A stretch of 64,000 nt of DNA from Streptomyces echinatus (GTDB taxonomy: Bacteria; Actinomycetota; Actinomycetes; Streptomycetales; Streptomycetaceae). Shown here one piece after another: positions 9,446 through 18,179 of this stretch (its first letter is position 1; every line of letters starts with the position of its first letter). The DNA lies in contig NZ_JACHJK010000010.1 in the NCBI RefSeq assembly GCF_014203595.1, positions 62,001-126,000 of the forward strand, in the 5' to 3' direction. The notes below the pieces were generated by a model, which saw only the letters and a list, made by a program, of their open reading frames with translations, made no database searches and was not told the origin of the DNA. Position numbers and translations under genes: made by a program.

Positions 9446-12400
9446 CTACTCGTCGTCCAGCGCGGGCTGCTTCGCCGCCGCCTTGCGGCCACGCGTTTTC
9501 CGCACCGGACGCCAGGCCTTCAGCTCTTCCAGGCCAACTTGGTGCTTGCGGAGCTGGTTCTCGTACTCGGCCTCCAGCTCGTCCGCCGGTACGTCACCCC
9601 ACTCGTCGTCGTACTCGCCGTGCCACTGCTTGACCCACGGCATGACCTCGTGGAGGCCGGCGAGCAACGGAACGATCCGTTCGGAACTCCAACCGTCCCG
9701 AGTGGTGCGGGCGGCCAGCAGCTCGAAGAGTGCCTGCGCCTGGTCCTTGTGGTCCCAGCCGGCCCACCCGAGCATCAGCGTGGAGTCGCTGTCTGGCCCG
9801 GCCTCGGGGTACGAGATGAACCGCTCCTTGGGCACGTCGAGCTTGCCGCGGTTCGACCAGTAGGACGCGCGAACGAAGTCTGCGGACGTGTACTTGGGCG
9901 GTACGGGGATGTCGAGCCGCTGCCCCGTCCTGTCCTCCTCGCGCTGTTGCCGCCAGACCTCTTCCCACTGCGCGCGCTTCCGCAGGCCGGGGTCCTTGTA
10001 GCGCATCGCGGCGAGGTAGGGCACGTGCTCGTCGGCGATCACCTCGGTCAGTATCTGCGCGAGGGGCAGGTCGGGCTTGCCGAGGTGGTCGGAGGCGTAG
10101 AGCGCGGCGACGGCAGTGAAGTCCTCGTCCGTGCTGAGCTGGTCGGCAAGGTAGTTGACGGTCATCGGACGGGGCCGCTTGAGCCCGTCCCGGACCTCGT
10201 ACCAGAGCTCCTGGTTCTCGCACCGGTCCAGCAACCAGTTCCGCAGCGCGGCCCGCTCCTTCTTCTCCCACGGCTCCGCGGCCCAGCGACGCTTGCACTC
10301 GGGGCGCTCGATGAGGGCGATGTCCTTGCGGGAGTTGATGATGTCGATGCGCGCCTGAACGATCTCGCGATACCAGTCGGGCCAATGGGCGGGAATCTCG
10401 GTGACGGGAGTGGAACCGTGTCGGGTGAACCAGGCCGTCTCCGCCTCGCCTGCGGCTACCTTTCGCGCAAGCACGATCTCGAAAGCGCGCTCTCCAAGCC
10501 GTACTTCGGGCAGGGCGGCGTAGCGATCGGGCGCAACGGTGCGGGCTACCTCCGACGGTGCAAGCAAGCCGTACTGACCGTAGACCTCCCAGTCCAGCTC
10601 CTCCTGCTTGGCGATCATCCTGTTCCGTGCGGCGACGTAGCCGGTACGCGCCTCACTCAATACATCCGGAGCGGGAAGGCTCCCTTCACTCACGGCAGAG
10701 GGCTCATGTTTTGCCATCTCCTGAGCGAGAAGGTCTAGCTCTCTCCCGAGCTCCAAGGGCAGCCGCTCCGGTAGAGGGAACTCCTGAAGCTTGGTTCCAG
10801 TGAACTCGTAACGCTCTTCCCAATCCTCATCCTGTAGACCGCGCCCGAGGCCACTGCCCCCCTTACCCTGACTCACCTGCTTAAGCCAAAAACAGGCAGT
10901 CGACGAGTTCAGCACCCCCAACAGCTCAAGGTGTTCCCCCTCACCAATATCACCAGGCAACCGAATGACAGGCGCAGTCCGGATGAACACCTCAGCGCCT
11001 CGGCGAAGCGCAAAGTGATTATGAGTCGACACAAAGGGGAAGCTGAGCAGCCACTTCGCCCAGTACCGCAATGGGGAGAAACTTGAATACTCATACCAAG
11101 TCAACCCCTGTTCTTCTTGCGTGCCAGAAAGAGCTTTACGCAGCTTCAGTAGGGTTCGATTTGGCCAGAGCTCCCGCAAAGTCGAGATGTCAGCTTCTGC
11201 CGAGCGCGAGGAATCCGAATACGGAAAGATCGATTCCGTCCCCTGGCCGAGGCCCCAGTCCCGAACATCTCCGCCACCGAGAATCGGACGCACTTTATCG
11301 GCCGACACCCCCTTGCGCCGCCCGAAGCCACGGCCGACCAAATAGGCGTCATCTTCCCTGGTGACAGCACAGAATCCGATATTTTCGACTCTGTCACCGA
11401 GCTTACACTTCCGCACGTTGTCCAAATGTTGCATCAAGGCGCCTGCTCCACCTCCACTCAACGACCACGGGAAGTCGCCAAGCTGCGCACGCTGCAGATC
11501 GTCAACGCTCACCCATTCCGAACCCTCGCCCGGCCGGCGAACTAGCTCGACAATGGATTGCCAGACCGCCCCCTGAGAGGCAACTTCCGGCTGCTGCGTC
11601 TCGCCTCGCAGCCCCAGAACCGCTCGCACGGAATTCCTCTCACTCGGCACTCGGTTACGCCCAACGAGGATTACCGTCGGAGTGCCATGCCCGGGAATAT
11701 AGGCACCGGAGGTGTCAATCACATGCGACAGCTCGACGCGCTCCCAGAAGACGACCTCAATCAGCTTCTTGCCGAACTCACGCTTCATGAAGGAATTAGC
11801 GGTAATCTGCCCTACGAAGCCGCCGCCGCCCGCACTTCCCCCGGCCCCCTTGATCGCCAACTCGAAGAGCCGCTGCGCGAAGGGCACCGAAAGCGCGTAC
11901 TGGCCGACGCTGGCGTCGTAACCCTTCTTGTAGTTCTCTTTCTCCTGCTTGTCCTTGACCGTAATATAAGGTGGATTCCCCACCACCACGTGATAAGACC
12001 CTCGTCCCAGCAGATCAACCCGCTTCGCGTATTCCCACACATCCTCCGTCGAGTACGCGAACGCGCCCTCCTCACGCCCGATCTGCACCTCCGCGAACAG
12101 CGTGTCCAGGTCGGTCTGGATACCCGCCGCGTCCCGCCCGTGCAGCAGCGAGTCCCCCACCGCCACGTTGATCGGGAACGGCGGCGCGTCCTTCAGCCGC
12201 CGCGCCCCCGCCGCCCGCATCGCGGCCACCAGCAACCGGAACCGCGCGATGCTCACCGCGTACGGGTTCTTGTCGCAGCCGTGCACGGACTCCAGTGAGC
12301 GGCGCACCAGCGTCCACACATCGGTCCCAGGCTCAGCCGCACGCCACTTGTCCAACAGGCGGTGGAAGATGCCCAGCAGGAAGTGGCCGGAGCCGCAGGC

Positions 12401-13162
12401 CGGGTCGATGGTGCGCAGGCCCCGCCGCTCCTCCCCGTCCGGGCCCTCCCACACCGGGTTCAGGCCGAACGCATCCGTGGAGACCGCCGGTTCGAGCGTG
12501 AGGTCGAGGATGAACTCCTCGACGAATTCCGGGGTCTGGAGCAGCGCGTACGTCTTGCGGGCGTGCTCGCTGAGGTCCTGGTACAGGTCGCCGAGGAAGC
12601 GGGTGTCCCACTCGGGGTCGGTAAAGTCGTAGCGGATGTCGCCCTCGGCGCCCCACCGCCGCCAGAAGGACAGCAGCTCGGTCGCCGCCTCGTAGCTGGG
12701 CTCGATGTCCCACAGCGGGTTGTGGGCCTTGTCGAAGAGACCCGCCGCCGTGTCGTTCGCCTTGCGCACAGCGTCGAACGCGGCGAACAGCCAGTCGCGG
12801 TTGTTCTCGGTCGGGTTCTCCCGGAAGTACGCCTCATGCCGGGCCTCAGCCTCCGCCAGTCGCTCCCCCGGACCGGCGATGAACGGCTCGTCGATGAGGC
12901 CGTTGTCCTCGCAGAAGCGGACGAAGACGCAGGCCAGCACCCAGGCTGCCGCGGACTGGGTGACCCGCTCGTCGCGCCAGGCGCCGTACGTCGCCGCGGT
13001 ACGCCGGGCCTCGCGGGCGTGCCGGTACTCGGCCTCCAGGCGGTCGCGGATCTCGTCCACGGACTCCGTGCGCGCCCGCAGATCGTCCTCCAGGGCCGTG
13101 ACCTGCCGCTTGAGGTCCTTGAGCAGGGCCGCCCGGTCCACACCAGCCTTGACGTCCGTCAC
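9446..13162 (-). CDS. pglX: PglX, BREX type 2 adenine-specific DNA methyltransferase
   Basis: A 1,238-residue N6-adenine methyltransferase of the PglX/BrxX family. In BREX it marks host DNA and is also needed for phage exclusion. Seen: an N-terminal helical region, the SAM-binding motif TIDPACGSGHFLLGIF, the catalytic motif NPPYITVKD, then a variable target-recognition part and a long C-terminal region. Length matches the family. The GTG at 13162 is preferred because AAGGAAG lies about 6 nt upstream; longer reading in the same frame lacks conserved sequence. DNA for the target-recognition region (about 10,850-11,900) is visibly richer in A and T than its flanks. The longest C run I noticed is six bases (10857-10862), so I see no tract like the phase-variable one of S. 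coelicolor pglX. Confidence 0.95.
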   Translation of the reverse strand: MTDVKAGVDRAALLKDLKRQVTALEDDLRARTESVDEIRDRLEAEYRHAREARRTAATYGAWRDERVTQSAAAWVLACVFVRFCEDNGLIDEPFIAGPGERLAEAEARHEAYFRENPTENNRDWLFAAFDAVRKANDTAAGLFDKAHNPLWDIEPSYEAATELLSFWRRWGAEGDIRYDFTDPEWDTRFLGDLYQDLSEHARKTYALLQTPEFVEEFILDLTLEPAVSTDAFGLNPVWEGPDGEERRGLRTIDPACGSGHFLLGIFHRLLDKWRAAEPGTDVWTLVRRSLESVHGCDKNPYAVSIARFRLLVAAMRAAGARRLKDAPPFPINVAVGDSLLHGRDAAGIQTDLDTLFAEVQIGREEGAFAYSTEDVWEYAKRVDLLGRGSYHVVVGNPPYITVKDKQEKENYKKGYDASVGQYALSVPFAQRLFELAIKGAGGSAGGGGFVGQITANSFMKREFGKKLIEVVFWERVELSHVIDTSGAYIPGHGTPTVILVGRNRVPSERNSVRAVLGLRGETQQPEVASQGAVWQSIVELVRRPGEGSEWVSVDDLQRAQLGDFPWSLSGGGAGALMQHLDNVRKCKLGDRVENIGFCAVTREDDAYLVGRGFGRRKGVSADKVRPILGGGDVRDWGLGQGTESIFPYSDSSRSAEADISTLRELWPNRTLLKLRKALSGTQEEQGLTWYEYSSFSPLRYWAKWLLSFPFVSTHNHFALRRGAEVFIRTAPVIRLPGDIGEGEHLELLGVLNSSTACFWLKQVSQGKGGSGLGRGLQDEDWEERYEFTGTKLQEFPLPERLPLELGRELDLLAQEMAKHEPSAVSEGSLPAPDVLSEARTGYVAARNRMIAKQEELDWEVYGQYGLLAPSEVARTVAPDRYAALPEVRLGERAFEIVLARKVAAGEAETAWFTRHGSTPVTEIPAHWPDWYREIVQARIDIINSRKDIALIERPECKRRWAAEPWEKKERAALRNWLLDRCENQELWYEVRDGLKRPRPMTVNYLADQLSTDEDFTAVAALYASDHLGKPDLPLAQILTEVIADEHVPYLAAMRYKDPGLRKRAQWEEVWRQQREEDRTGQRLDIPVPPKYTSADFVRASYWSNRGKLDVPKERFISYPEAGPDSDSTLMLGWAGWDHKDQAQALFELLAARTTRDGWSSERIVPLLAGLHEVMPWVKQWHGEYDDEWGDVPADELEAEYENQLRKHQVGLEELKAWRPVRKTRGRKAAAKQPALDDE

Positions 13163-13229
13163 GTTCCGCTTCCTTCTCGATGCACTGCGCGCGCTACGGT
13201 CCCCCATGGTCCCTCGCGCCAGAGCCCCA

Positions 13230-13242
13230 ATCCTGCCAGGTG
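13230..13242 (-). promoter_or_regulatory. 13-bp element upstream of pglX, shared with pglY
   Basis: This is the same minus-strand CACCTGGCAGGAT as at 2901-2913, here 68 bp before the pglX GTG. It sits in the 147-bp divergent gap between pglX and the plus-strand trio, so it could affect both. Confidence 0.5.
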
Positions 13243-13309
13243 ACGGAGCACGGACGGAGGCCACCCGGCATGCCGAAACCGCGCCATTTCCCGTGATCAC
13301 GGCGTTAAA

Positions 13310-13849
13310 GTGATCGTCGTGACGGCTCCTACGACTCCGGGTGTGCCGCCGCCGGCGTTCAGGGCGGCGAGCAGACACCACTACGACACCGCGCAGCTGG
13401 CCGCCGGAAACCGGTTACGGATATCCGCCGACCACCTCGCGGGGCTGGCCGCCGAGTGCGCCATCAAGGCCATTCTGCTCGACTACCTCGGCTCCGCCCT
13501 GACCAACAAGGGACGGCCCTTCCACCCGGAGCTGAAGGAAGAGGCGCGGGAACGGATGGAGCGGGAGGGGCTCAACAACCTCCCGCAGCAGGACTACATG
13601 CACGGCCACCTGCCCTGGCTGTGGGGCCAGTTGTGCGCCATCGCCGGGCGGCGACGGGGCCGCGAAGCGGGTCCCCTGTTCACCCAGCTCATCGCCTCCA
13701 ACCCGTTCCATGGATGGGCCGTCGAGGGACGGTACTGCGACGAGATGTCCATCACCGACGCCGACCTCGCCCGTCATCTGCAAGCCGCATACGACCTCAT
13801 CGCCGCTCACGAGCAGGCCCGCACGCTAGGAACCGGCACCCTCGCATGA
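13310..13849 (+). CDS. HEPN-like small protein, first gene of trio
   Basis: A 179-residue protein, first of three overlapping genes. The stretch DHLAGLAAECAIKAILLDYL resembles helices of HEPN/SAV2336-type proteins; the only Rx4H-like string (RISADH) sits just before it, not in the usual HEPN position, so ribonuclease activity cannot be claimed. The start is GTG at 13310, with a second in-frame GTG three codons later. Its stop overlaps the next start as ATGA. The fixed order with two P-loop proteins suggests a complex, possibly an effector or adaptor plus NTPases. Fold assignment is tentative. Confidence 0.6.
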   Translation: MIVVTAPTTPGVPPPAFRAASRHHYDTAQLAAGNRLRISADHLAGLAAECAIKAILLDYLGSALTNKGRPFHPELKEEARERMEREGLNNLPQQDYMHGHLPWLWGQLCAIAGRRRGREAGPLFTQLIASNPFHGWAVEGRYCDEMSITDADLARHLQAAYDLIAAHEQARTLGTGTLA

Positions 13850-15237
13850 CCGCTGAACCCACTCGCTTCGACGAGGCCTGGCAGACCGCCCTCGACCACG
13901 CGGCTGAAGCGGCCAAGGGCGGCCGGGACGTCGTGGTCGCACGCGACCTGCTGGGCCGGGCGTCCCTCCTCATCGACGATCGCGCTGACCGTCTTCCCGC
14001 AGACGCGGACGAACTGACGGCGCTGAGGGACGACTTCGCGGCGGCGACCCGTCCCTTCACCGGCCTCGACCCGGTACAGACCGCCAGTGTCCTCTTCGCG
14101 CCGGAGTTGTTCTTCGACGTGCCGGAGCTGACCGAGGTCACGCCGCGAAAGGACGGTGTCGGCAGGGTCGCCGTCCTCGAACGCACCGTCGTCGGCACGG
14201 ACTGGCTGCAGGACACCGGAGCGAGCGGCGGCGACGCCGACGACCAGACTGCCGAGCCCCGGCAGGAGCGCCGGGTCGCGCTGTACGGCTTCAAGGGCGG
14301 CGTCGGCCGGTCCACCGCCACCACCGTGCTGGCCCGGCATCTGGCGGACCGGGGCCGCTGCGTACTCGTCGTCGACCTCGACCTGGAGTCCCCCGGCGTC
14401 TCCAACCTGCTCGCCGACCCGGCGGGCATGCCCCGGCACGGCATCGTCGACCACCTCGTGGAGTCGGCCGTCGGCAACGCCGAGGGTCTGGAGCTCGTCA
14501 CCCGGACCTCGGTCCTCCCCTACAGTGGCAACGGCGAGGTGTGGCTGGCTCCCGCCGGAGGACAGCCTCTGGAGAACGAGCCGTACGACTACCTCGCCAA
14601 GCTGAACCGCATCTACAGCGACCTTCCCGCCCCCGCGCCGGGCGGCACCCCGCGCCCGTTCGCCGTACGGCTGGAGGACGCCATCGCCGCCTGCGAGGAC
14701 CAGGTCACCGAACTGTCGCGCAAGCCCGACGTCGTGCTGCTCGACAGCCGCGCCGGCATTCACGACATCGCGGCGGTCGTCCTGACCCGGCTCAGCGGGC
14801 TCGCCCTGCTCTTCGCCGTGGACAACCCCTCCACTTGGGAGGGCTACCGCATGCTGCTGTCCGAATGGCAGCGACGCCCCGACCGCGCCCGCAAACTGCG
14901 CGAGCGTATCCGGATCGTGGCCGCGATGTTCCACTCCGCCGGGGACATAGGGCGGTTGAGCACGCTGCGCAAGCACGCGCACGAGATGTTCACGAAGACG
15001 CTGTACAACCTGCCGGACGACGGAGACGACGCCGAGCCCTTCCTCGCTCCGGACTGGCAGGAGGACGACAGGCCGTACGCCCCGATCCCGATCCTGTTCG
15101 GCAACGACCTGGTGGGGCTCGACCCGCTGCGCAGCCGGGCATGGCCGGAACTGCCGTTCGTGGAAGCCGCGTACCGGACGTTCGTGACCTCCGTCGAGCG
15201 TCTTCTGCCGCCCCCGCACCACGAGGAGACGGCATGA
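13846..15237 (+). CDS. ParA/MinD-like ATPase with KGGVGR-variant P-loop
   Basis: A 463-residue protein. After an N-terminal helical domain (about 1-145) comes a SIMIBI-class fold with the deviant Walker A FKGGVGRSTATTVLARHLA near residue 148 and VLVVDLDLESPGVSNLL. A Walker B-like VVLLDSRAGIHD follows around 300. In normal ParA/MinD/Mrp proteins the motif is KGGxGK[ST]; here the P-loop lysine is arginine while the signature lysine is kept, so nucleotide may be bound but hydrolysed slowly or differently. This variant is a recognised class of unknown function. It overlaps both neighbours by 4 bp. Confidence 0.8.
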   Translation: MTAEPTRFDEAWQTALDHAAEAAKGGRDVVVARDLLGRASLLIDDRADRLPADADELTALRDDFAAATRPFTGLDPVQTASVLFAPELFFDVPELTEVTPRKDGVGRVAVLERTVVGTDWLQDTGASGGDADDQTAEPRQERRVALYGFKGGVGRSTATTVLARHLADRGRCVLVVDLDLESPGVSNLLADPAGMPRHGIVDHLVESAVGNAEGLELVTRTSVLPYSGNGEVWLAPAGGQPLENEPYDYLAKLNRIYSDLPAPAPGGTPRPFAVRLEDAIAACEDQVTELSRKPDVVLLDSRAGIHDIAAVVLTRLSGLALLFAVDNPSTWEGYRMLLSEWQRRPDRARKLRERIRIVAAMFHSAGDIGRLSTLRKHAHEMFTKTLYNLPDDGDDAEPFLAPDWQEDDRPYAPIPILFGNDLVGLDPLRSRAWPELPFVEAAYRTFVTSVERLLPPPHHEETA

Positions 15238-16679
15238 GCGAGCCGACCGTCCACGACTACCGGGCGCTGCTGACCCAGGCGCTCGGGACACCGACCGACG
15301 CCGACACCGAGGCGCCGGAATTCCACACCCTGTTCACGCCCTCGTCGCACCGCCTCGCCCTGGACCCGGACGTCACCGTCGTGCGGGGATTCCGCGGCAC
15401 CGGCAAGACCTACTGGGCCAAGGCGCTCACCGATCCGGAACTGCGCGGGATCGCCGCCGACGCCTACATGATGCCGCGGCTGCGCCGTACCGAGGTACGG
15501 ACGGGATTCGGGACGGACCGGAGCAACGACCCGGCGTTCCCCGACACGCGCACCCTCCGCGGTCTCGTCGACGCGGGCGTCCGCCCCGACGAACTGTGGC
15601 CCGCCGTCGTACTGAACGTCCTCGACACCCCCGAGGTGCGGCAACTCCCCAACTGGACCGAGCGCGTCCGCTGGACCCGGGAGAACTTCGAGGCCTACGG
15701 CCACGCACTGCAACGGGCCGACGGGGATTCACGCCAGAAGAAGGAGACCCTGGTCCTGCTCTTCGACGGGCTGGAGCATCTGCACCCGGACCGTCGGCAG
15801 GCAGACCTCCTGCTGTCAGGGCTCTTCCAGACGGCGCTGGAGTTGCGGCTCACCACCGGGACCCTGCGCGCCAAGATCTTCGTCCGCCCCGACATGTACG
15901 ACAGCGCACCCAAGATGTTCGCGGACGCCTCCAAGCTCGGCGCCAACGCGACCAACCTCAGCTGGAGCCGCGAGAACCTCTACGGGCTACTCTTCCACAA
16001 ACTGGGCAACCACGACGGGCCGGAAGCGAAGAAGTTCCGCGAGGCGACCGGGGACTGGCGTGCAGAGGGCGACGGGCGGTATCTGCCCCCGGTGGCCCTT
16101 CTCGCCGACCAAGAGCGGCAGGAGGAGGTCTTCGTCACCCTGGCGGGCCCCTTCATGGGCAAGGACCGCCGCAAGGGCCACACCTACACCTGGGTGCCGA
16201 ACCACCTGCAGGACGGTAAAGGCCAGGTGAGCCCACGTACCTGGCTCTCCACGCTGGGCAAGGCGGCACGGCTCACGAGCGAGCGCTACGCCGGCCACCA
16301 CGTGCCCCTGCACTACGACGCCATCTTCGAGAGCCTCAGCACCGCCTCGTCCGTTCGCGTGGCCGAGCTGAAGGACGACCTAGGGTGGGCCGCACTCGCC
16401 CTCGAACAACTCGAGGGCACGCAGGTCCCGATGGAGGCCTCCCAGATGCACCACGCATGGCGTGTGGGATCGCTCGCTTCAAAGGTGCGCGCGCTGCTGG
16501 AAAACGAGAAGGGCGGCAGCGGACCGCGCGACCTCGACAACCCCCTCGCGCTGCTCGAAGAGCTCAAGGACCTCGGCGTCGTGACCAAGCGCGGCTCGGA
16601 CACCATCGACCTGCCGGACATCTACCGCCTCGCCTTCGACATCAGCCGCCGGGGCGGCGTACCCCGGATGCCTGTGTGA
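15234..16679 (+). CDS. P-loop ATPase, third gene of trio
   Basis: A 481-residue P-loop NTPase. Seen: Walker A VRGFRGTGKTYWAKAL near residue 52 and Walker B-like LVLLFDGLEHLHPD near 173. A later arginine-bearing segment AKIFVRPDMYDSAP is typical of STAND/AAA-like ATPases of the Sll1717 type. The C-terminal third looks like a winged-helix or helical sensor (LKDLGVVTKRGSDTIDLPDIYRLAF). No nuclease or toxin domain is evident, so any killing activity would have to come from the HEPN-like partner or the neighbouring nuclease-like gene. It is the last gene of the overlapping trio and converges on the next gene with a 36-bp gap. Confidence 0.75.
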   Translation: MSEPTVHDYRALLTQALGTPTDADTEAPEFHTLFTPSSHRLALDPDVTVVRGFRGTGKTYWAKALTDPELRGIAADAYMMPRLRRTEVRTGFGTDRSNDPAFPDTRTLRGLVDAGVRPDELWPAVVLNVLDTPEVRQLPNWTERVRWTRENFEAYGHALQRADGDSRQKKETLVLLFDGLEHLHPDRRQADLLLSGLFQTALELRLTTGTLRAKIFVRPDMYDSAPKMFADASKLGANATNLSWSRENLYGLLFHKLGNHDGPEAKKFREATGDWRAEGDGRYLPPVALLADQERQEEVFVTLAGPFMGKDRRKGHTYTWVPNHLQDGKGQVSPRTWLSTLGKAARLTSERYAGHHVPLHYDAIFESLSTASSVRVAELKDDLGWAALALEQLEGTQVPMEASQMHHAWRVGSLASKVRALLENEKGGSGPRDLDNPLALLEELKDLGVVTKRGSDTIDLPDIYRLAFDISRRGGVPRMPV

Positions 16680-16715
16680 GCAGAGCCGTAACCCCATCCG
16701 GGGAGCGCCCTTCAC

Positions 16716-18179
16716 TCAGCGTGCCTGTCGGCGCTGCGCGTTCCGCGCTGCCTGCGGGGGCTCCTCCCCGCTCAGCGTGGCGAGCACGAGGTTGCGCTGC
16801 CCGCGGAAGCTACGGATGACCTGCTGGCGGACAAGGTCGGTACTCGTGCCGGTGGTACCGATCTGGCCCGTCTCGACCAGGCGCGTGAACAGCGTGTTGT
16901 CCAGGTAGGTCGGGACGTTCTTGTAGCCGAACCGGACGGCGCCACCCCGCCCGTCCTTCAAACGGGCGTCGTCGCGCAACGATTCGAACTGCCGGCGGGA
17001 GAAGTACATGCCATGGATCATTTCTGTCGTGTGCGGCAGCACGGAACGCGGATGACAGAGCTTGATCCAGCTCGGGCTGGGGTCCAGCCGCTGCTCGTCG
17101 CTCAGACCGGCGTGCATCTCCGCGTACCGGTCCAGGCTCCTCATCCGCAGCAGCTCCTTGGTGAGGTTCTTCCGGTCGCTGTTCGGGTAGTAGAAGCCGC
17201 CCCGCTCGGCGTCGAGCTTCTTGTACTGCACGAGGACGAGGCTGTGCCGCGTGACGTTGTAGAAGATGATGTCGCAGCCGAGGGCGTGCTCGGCCGCGAT
17301 GCGGTTGGCGTTCGCGACCAGCAGCGTGCGACCGTGTTCGCGGAACTTGCGCCAGGCCACGTGGTTGGTCTCCTCGCTGAGCCACCCGTGCATCGTACGG
17401 GTGTCGTGCATGACGAGGTGGTCCTCGAGGGCGGGCTGACCACTCAACAAGTCGGACCTGGCCGGAGGGTCCTGGGGACGCTGCTCCGGTGGGTCGAGGA
17501 GTTCGTCAGGATTGCGGGCTGCGCCCACCATGTCGAGGAACAGCGGGGGCACCGTGTCGTCGTACAGCTCCTCGGCGGGCGGGTCCCACTCCGCCAGCTG
17601 TGGGGCCTGCATCCCGGCCATGCGTGTGACGCCCAGTGTCGCGTCACGCTGCAGGGCCACTTCCTGTGCCGCCCGCGAGTCGCCGAAGTCCCAGGAGTCA
17701 ATGGCTCCCTCGATCAGCTGGACCGCTTCCGTGAGCTCTGGCCGGAGCCCCAGCAGCAGGGCGCGTATCGCTTCGCCCGTCCCCTTGCTCTGGTGACCCT
17801 CCTCGACCAGATGACGCCGCTGGGCTGCGGTCAGTCCGTCGAGCAGCTCGGCGAGCGGGAGCGGCCTGCGCAGTCGGCGCACATGAGTGACGCGCAGCTG
17901 CTGATCCTGGTCCTTGGCCCCACGTCGGCGGACGGACTTCCCCACGCGGGTGACCTCGAAGCGCCCGTATGCGTCCAAGGATGCGATCAAGAGCAGGTGA
18001 CGGCCCTTGGACCACAGGTCACGCCCGCGCGTGAACGACCACTCCCAGTCGTGCCGTCGCGATTGATGCAGTTTTTCAAGGAACTCCAGATACTCGTCCT
18101 CGTTTTCACGGCACTTGATGATCGCCACCATGACCGTATTCTTGCCGGTCCCTCTGACAAGCGGGCCTCTTCTCGCCAT
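16716..18179 (-). CDS. PD-(D/E)XK nuclease-like protein coupled to pglW
   Basis: A 487-residue protein I cannot place in a named family. Residues 303-320 read as D303 in GCDIIFYN followed 15 residues later by Q318-Y-K320 in LVLVQYKKL. That is the D...QxK arrangement of Mrr-like and other PD-(D/E)XK nucleases, on two predicted beta strands. The N-terminal part (MVAIIKCRENEDEYLEFLEKL onward) is of unknown role. Its ATG directly follows the pglW TAG with no gap, so it should be translated from the pglW message. A nuclease arm linked to the Pgl kinase is a plausible inference; nuclease activity is unproven. Confidence 0.6.
   Translation of the reverse strand: MARRGPLVRGTGKNTVMVAIIKCRENEDEYLEFLEKLHQSRRHDWEWSFTRGRDLWSKGRHLLLIASLDAYGRFEVTRVGKSVRRRGAKDQDQQLRVTHVRRLRRPLPLAELLDGLTAAQRRHLVEEGHQSKGTGEAIRALLLGLRPELTEAVQLIEGAIDSWDFGDSRAAQEVALQRDATLGVTRMAGMQAPQLAEWDPPAEELYDDTVPPLFLDMVGAARNPDELLDPPEQRPQDPPARSDLLSGQPALEDHLVMHDTRTMHGWLSEETNHVAWRKFREHGRTLLVANANRIAAEHALGCDIIFYNVTRHSLVLVQYKKLDAERGGFYYPNSDRKNLTKELLRMRSLDRYAEMHAGLSDEQRLDPSPSWIKLCHPRSVLPHTTEMIHGMYFSRRQFESLRDDARLKDGRGGAVRFGYKNVPTYLDNTLFTRLVETGQIGTTGTSTDLVRQQVIRSFRGQRNLVLATLSGEEPPQAARNAQRRQAR

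Noticed and set aside
10857..10862. Phase-variable homopolymer tract in pglX
   Set aside because: The longest run noticed is six C; the tract known to vary in S. coelicolor pglX is longer, so no slippage site is claimed.
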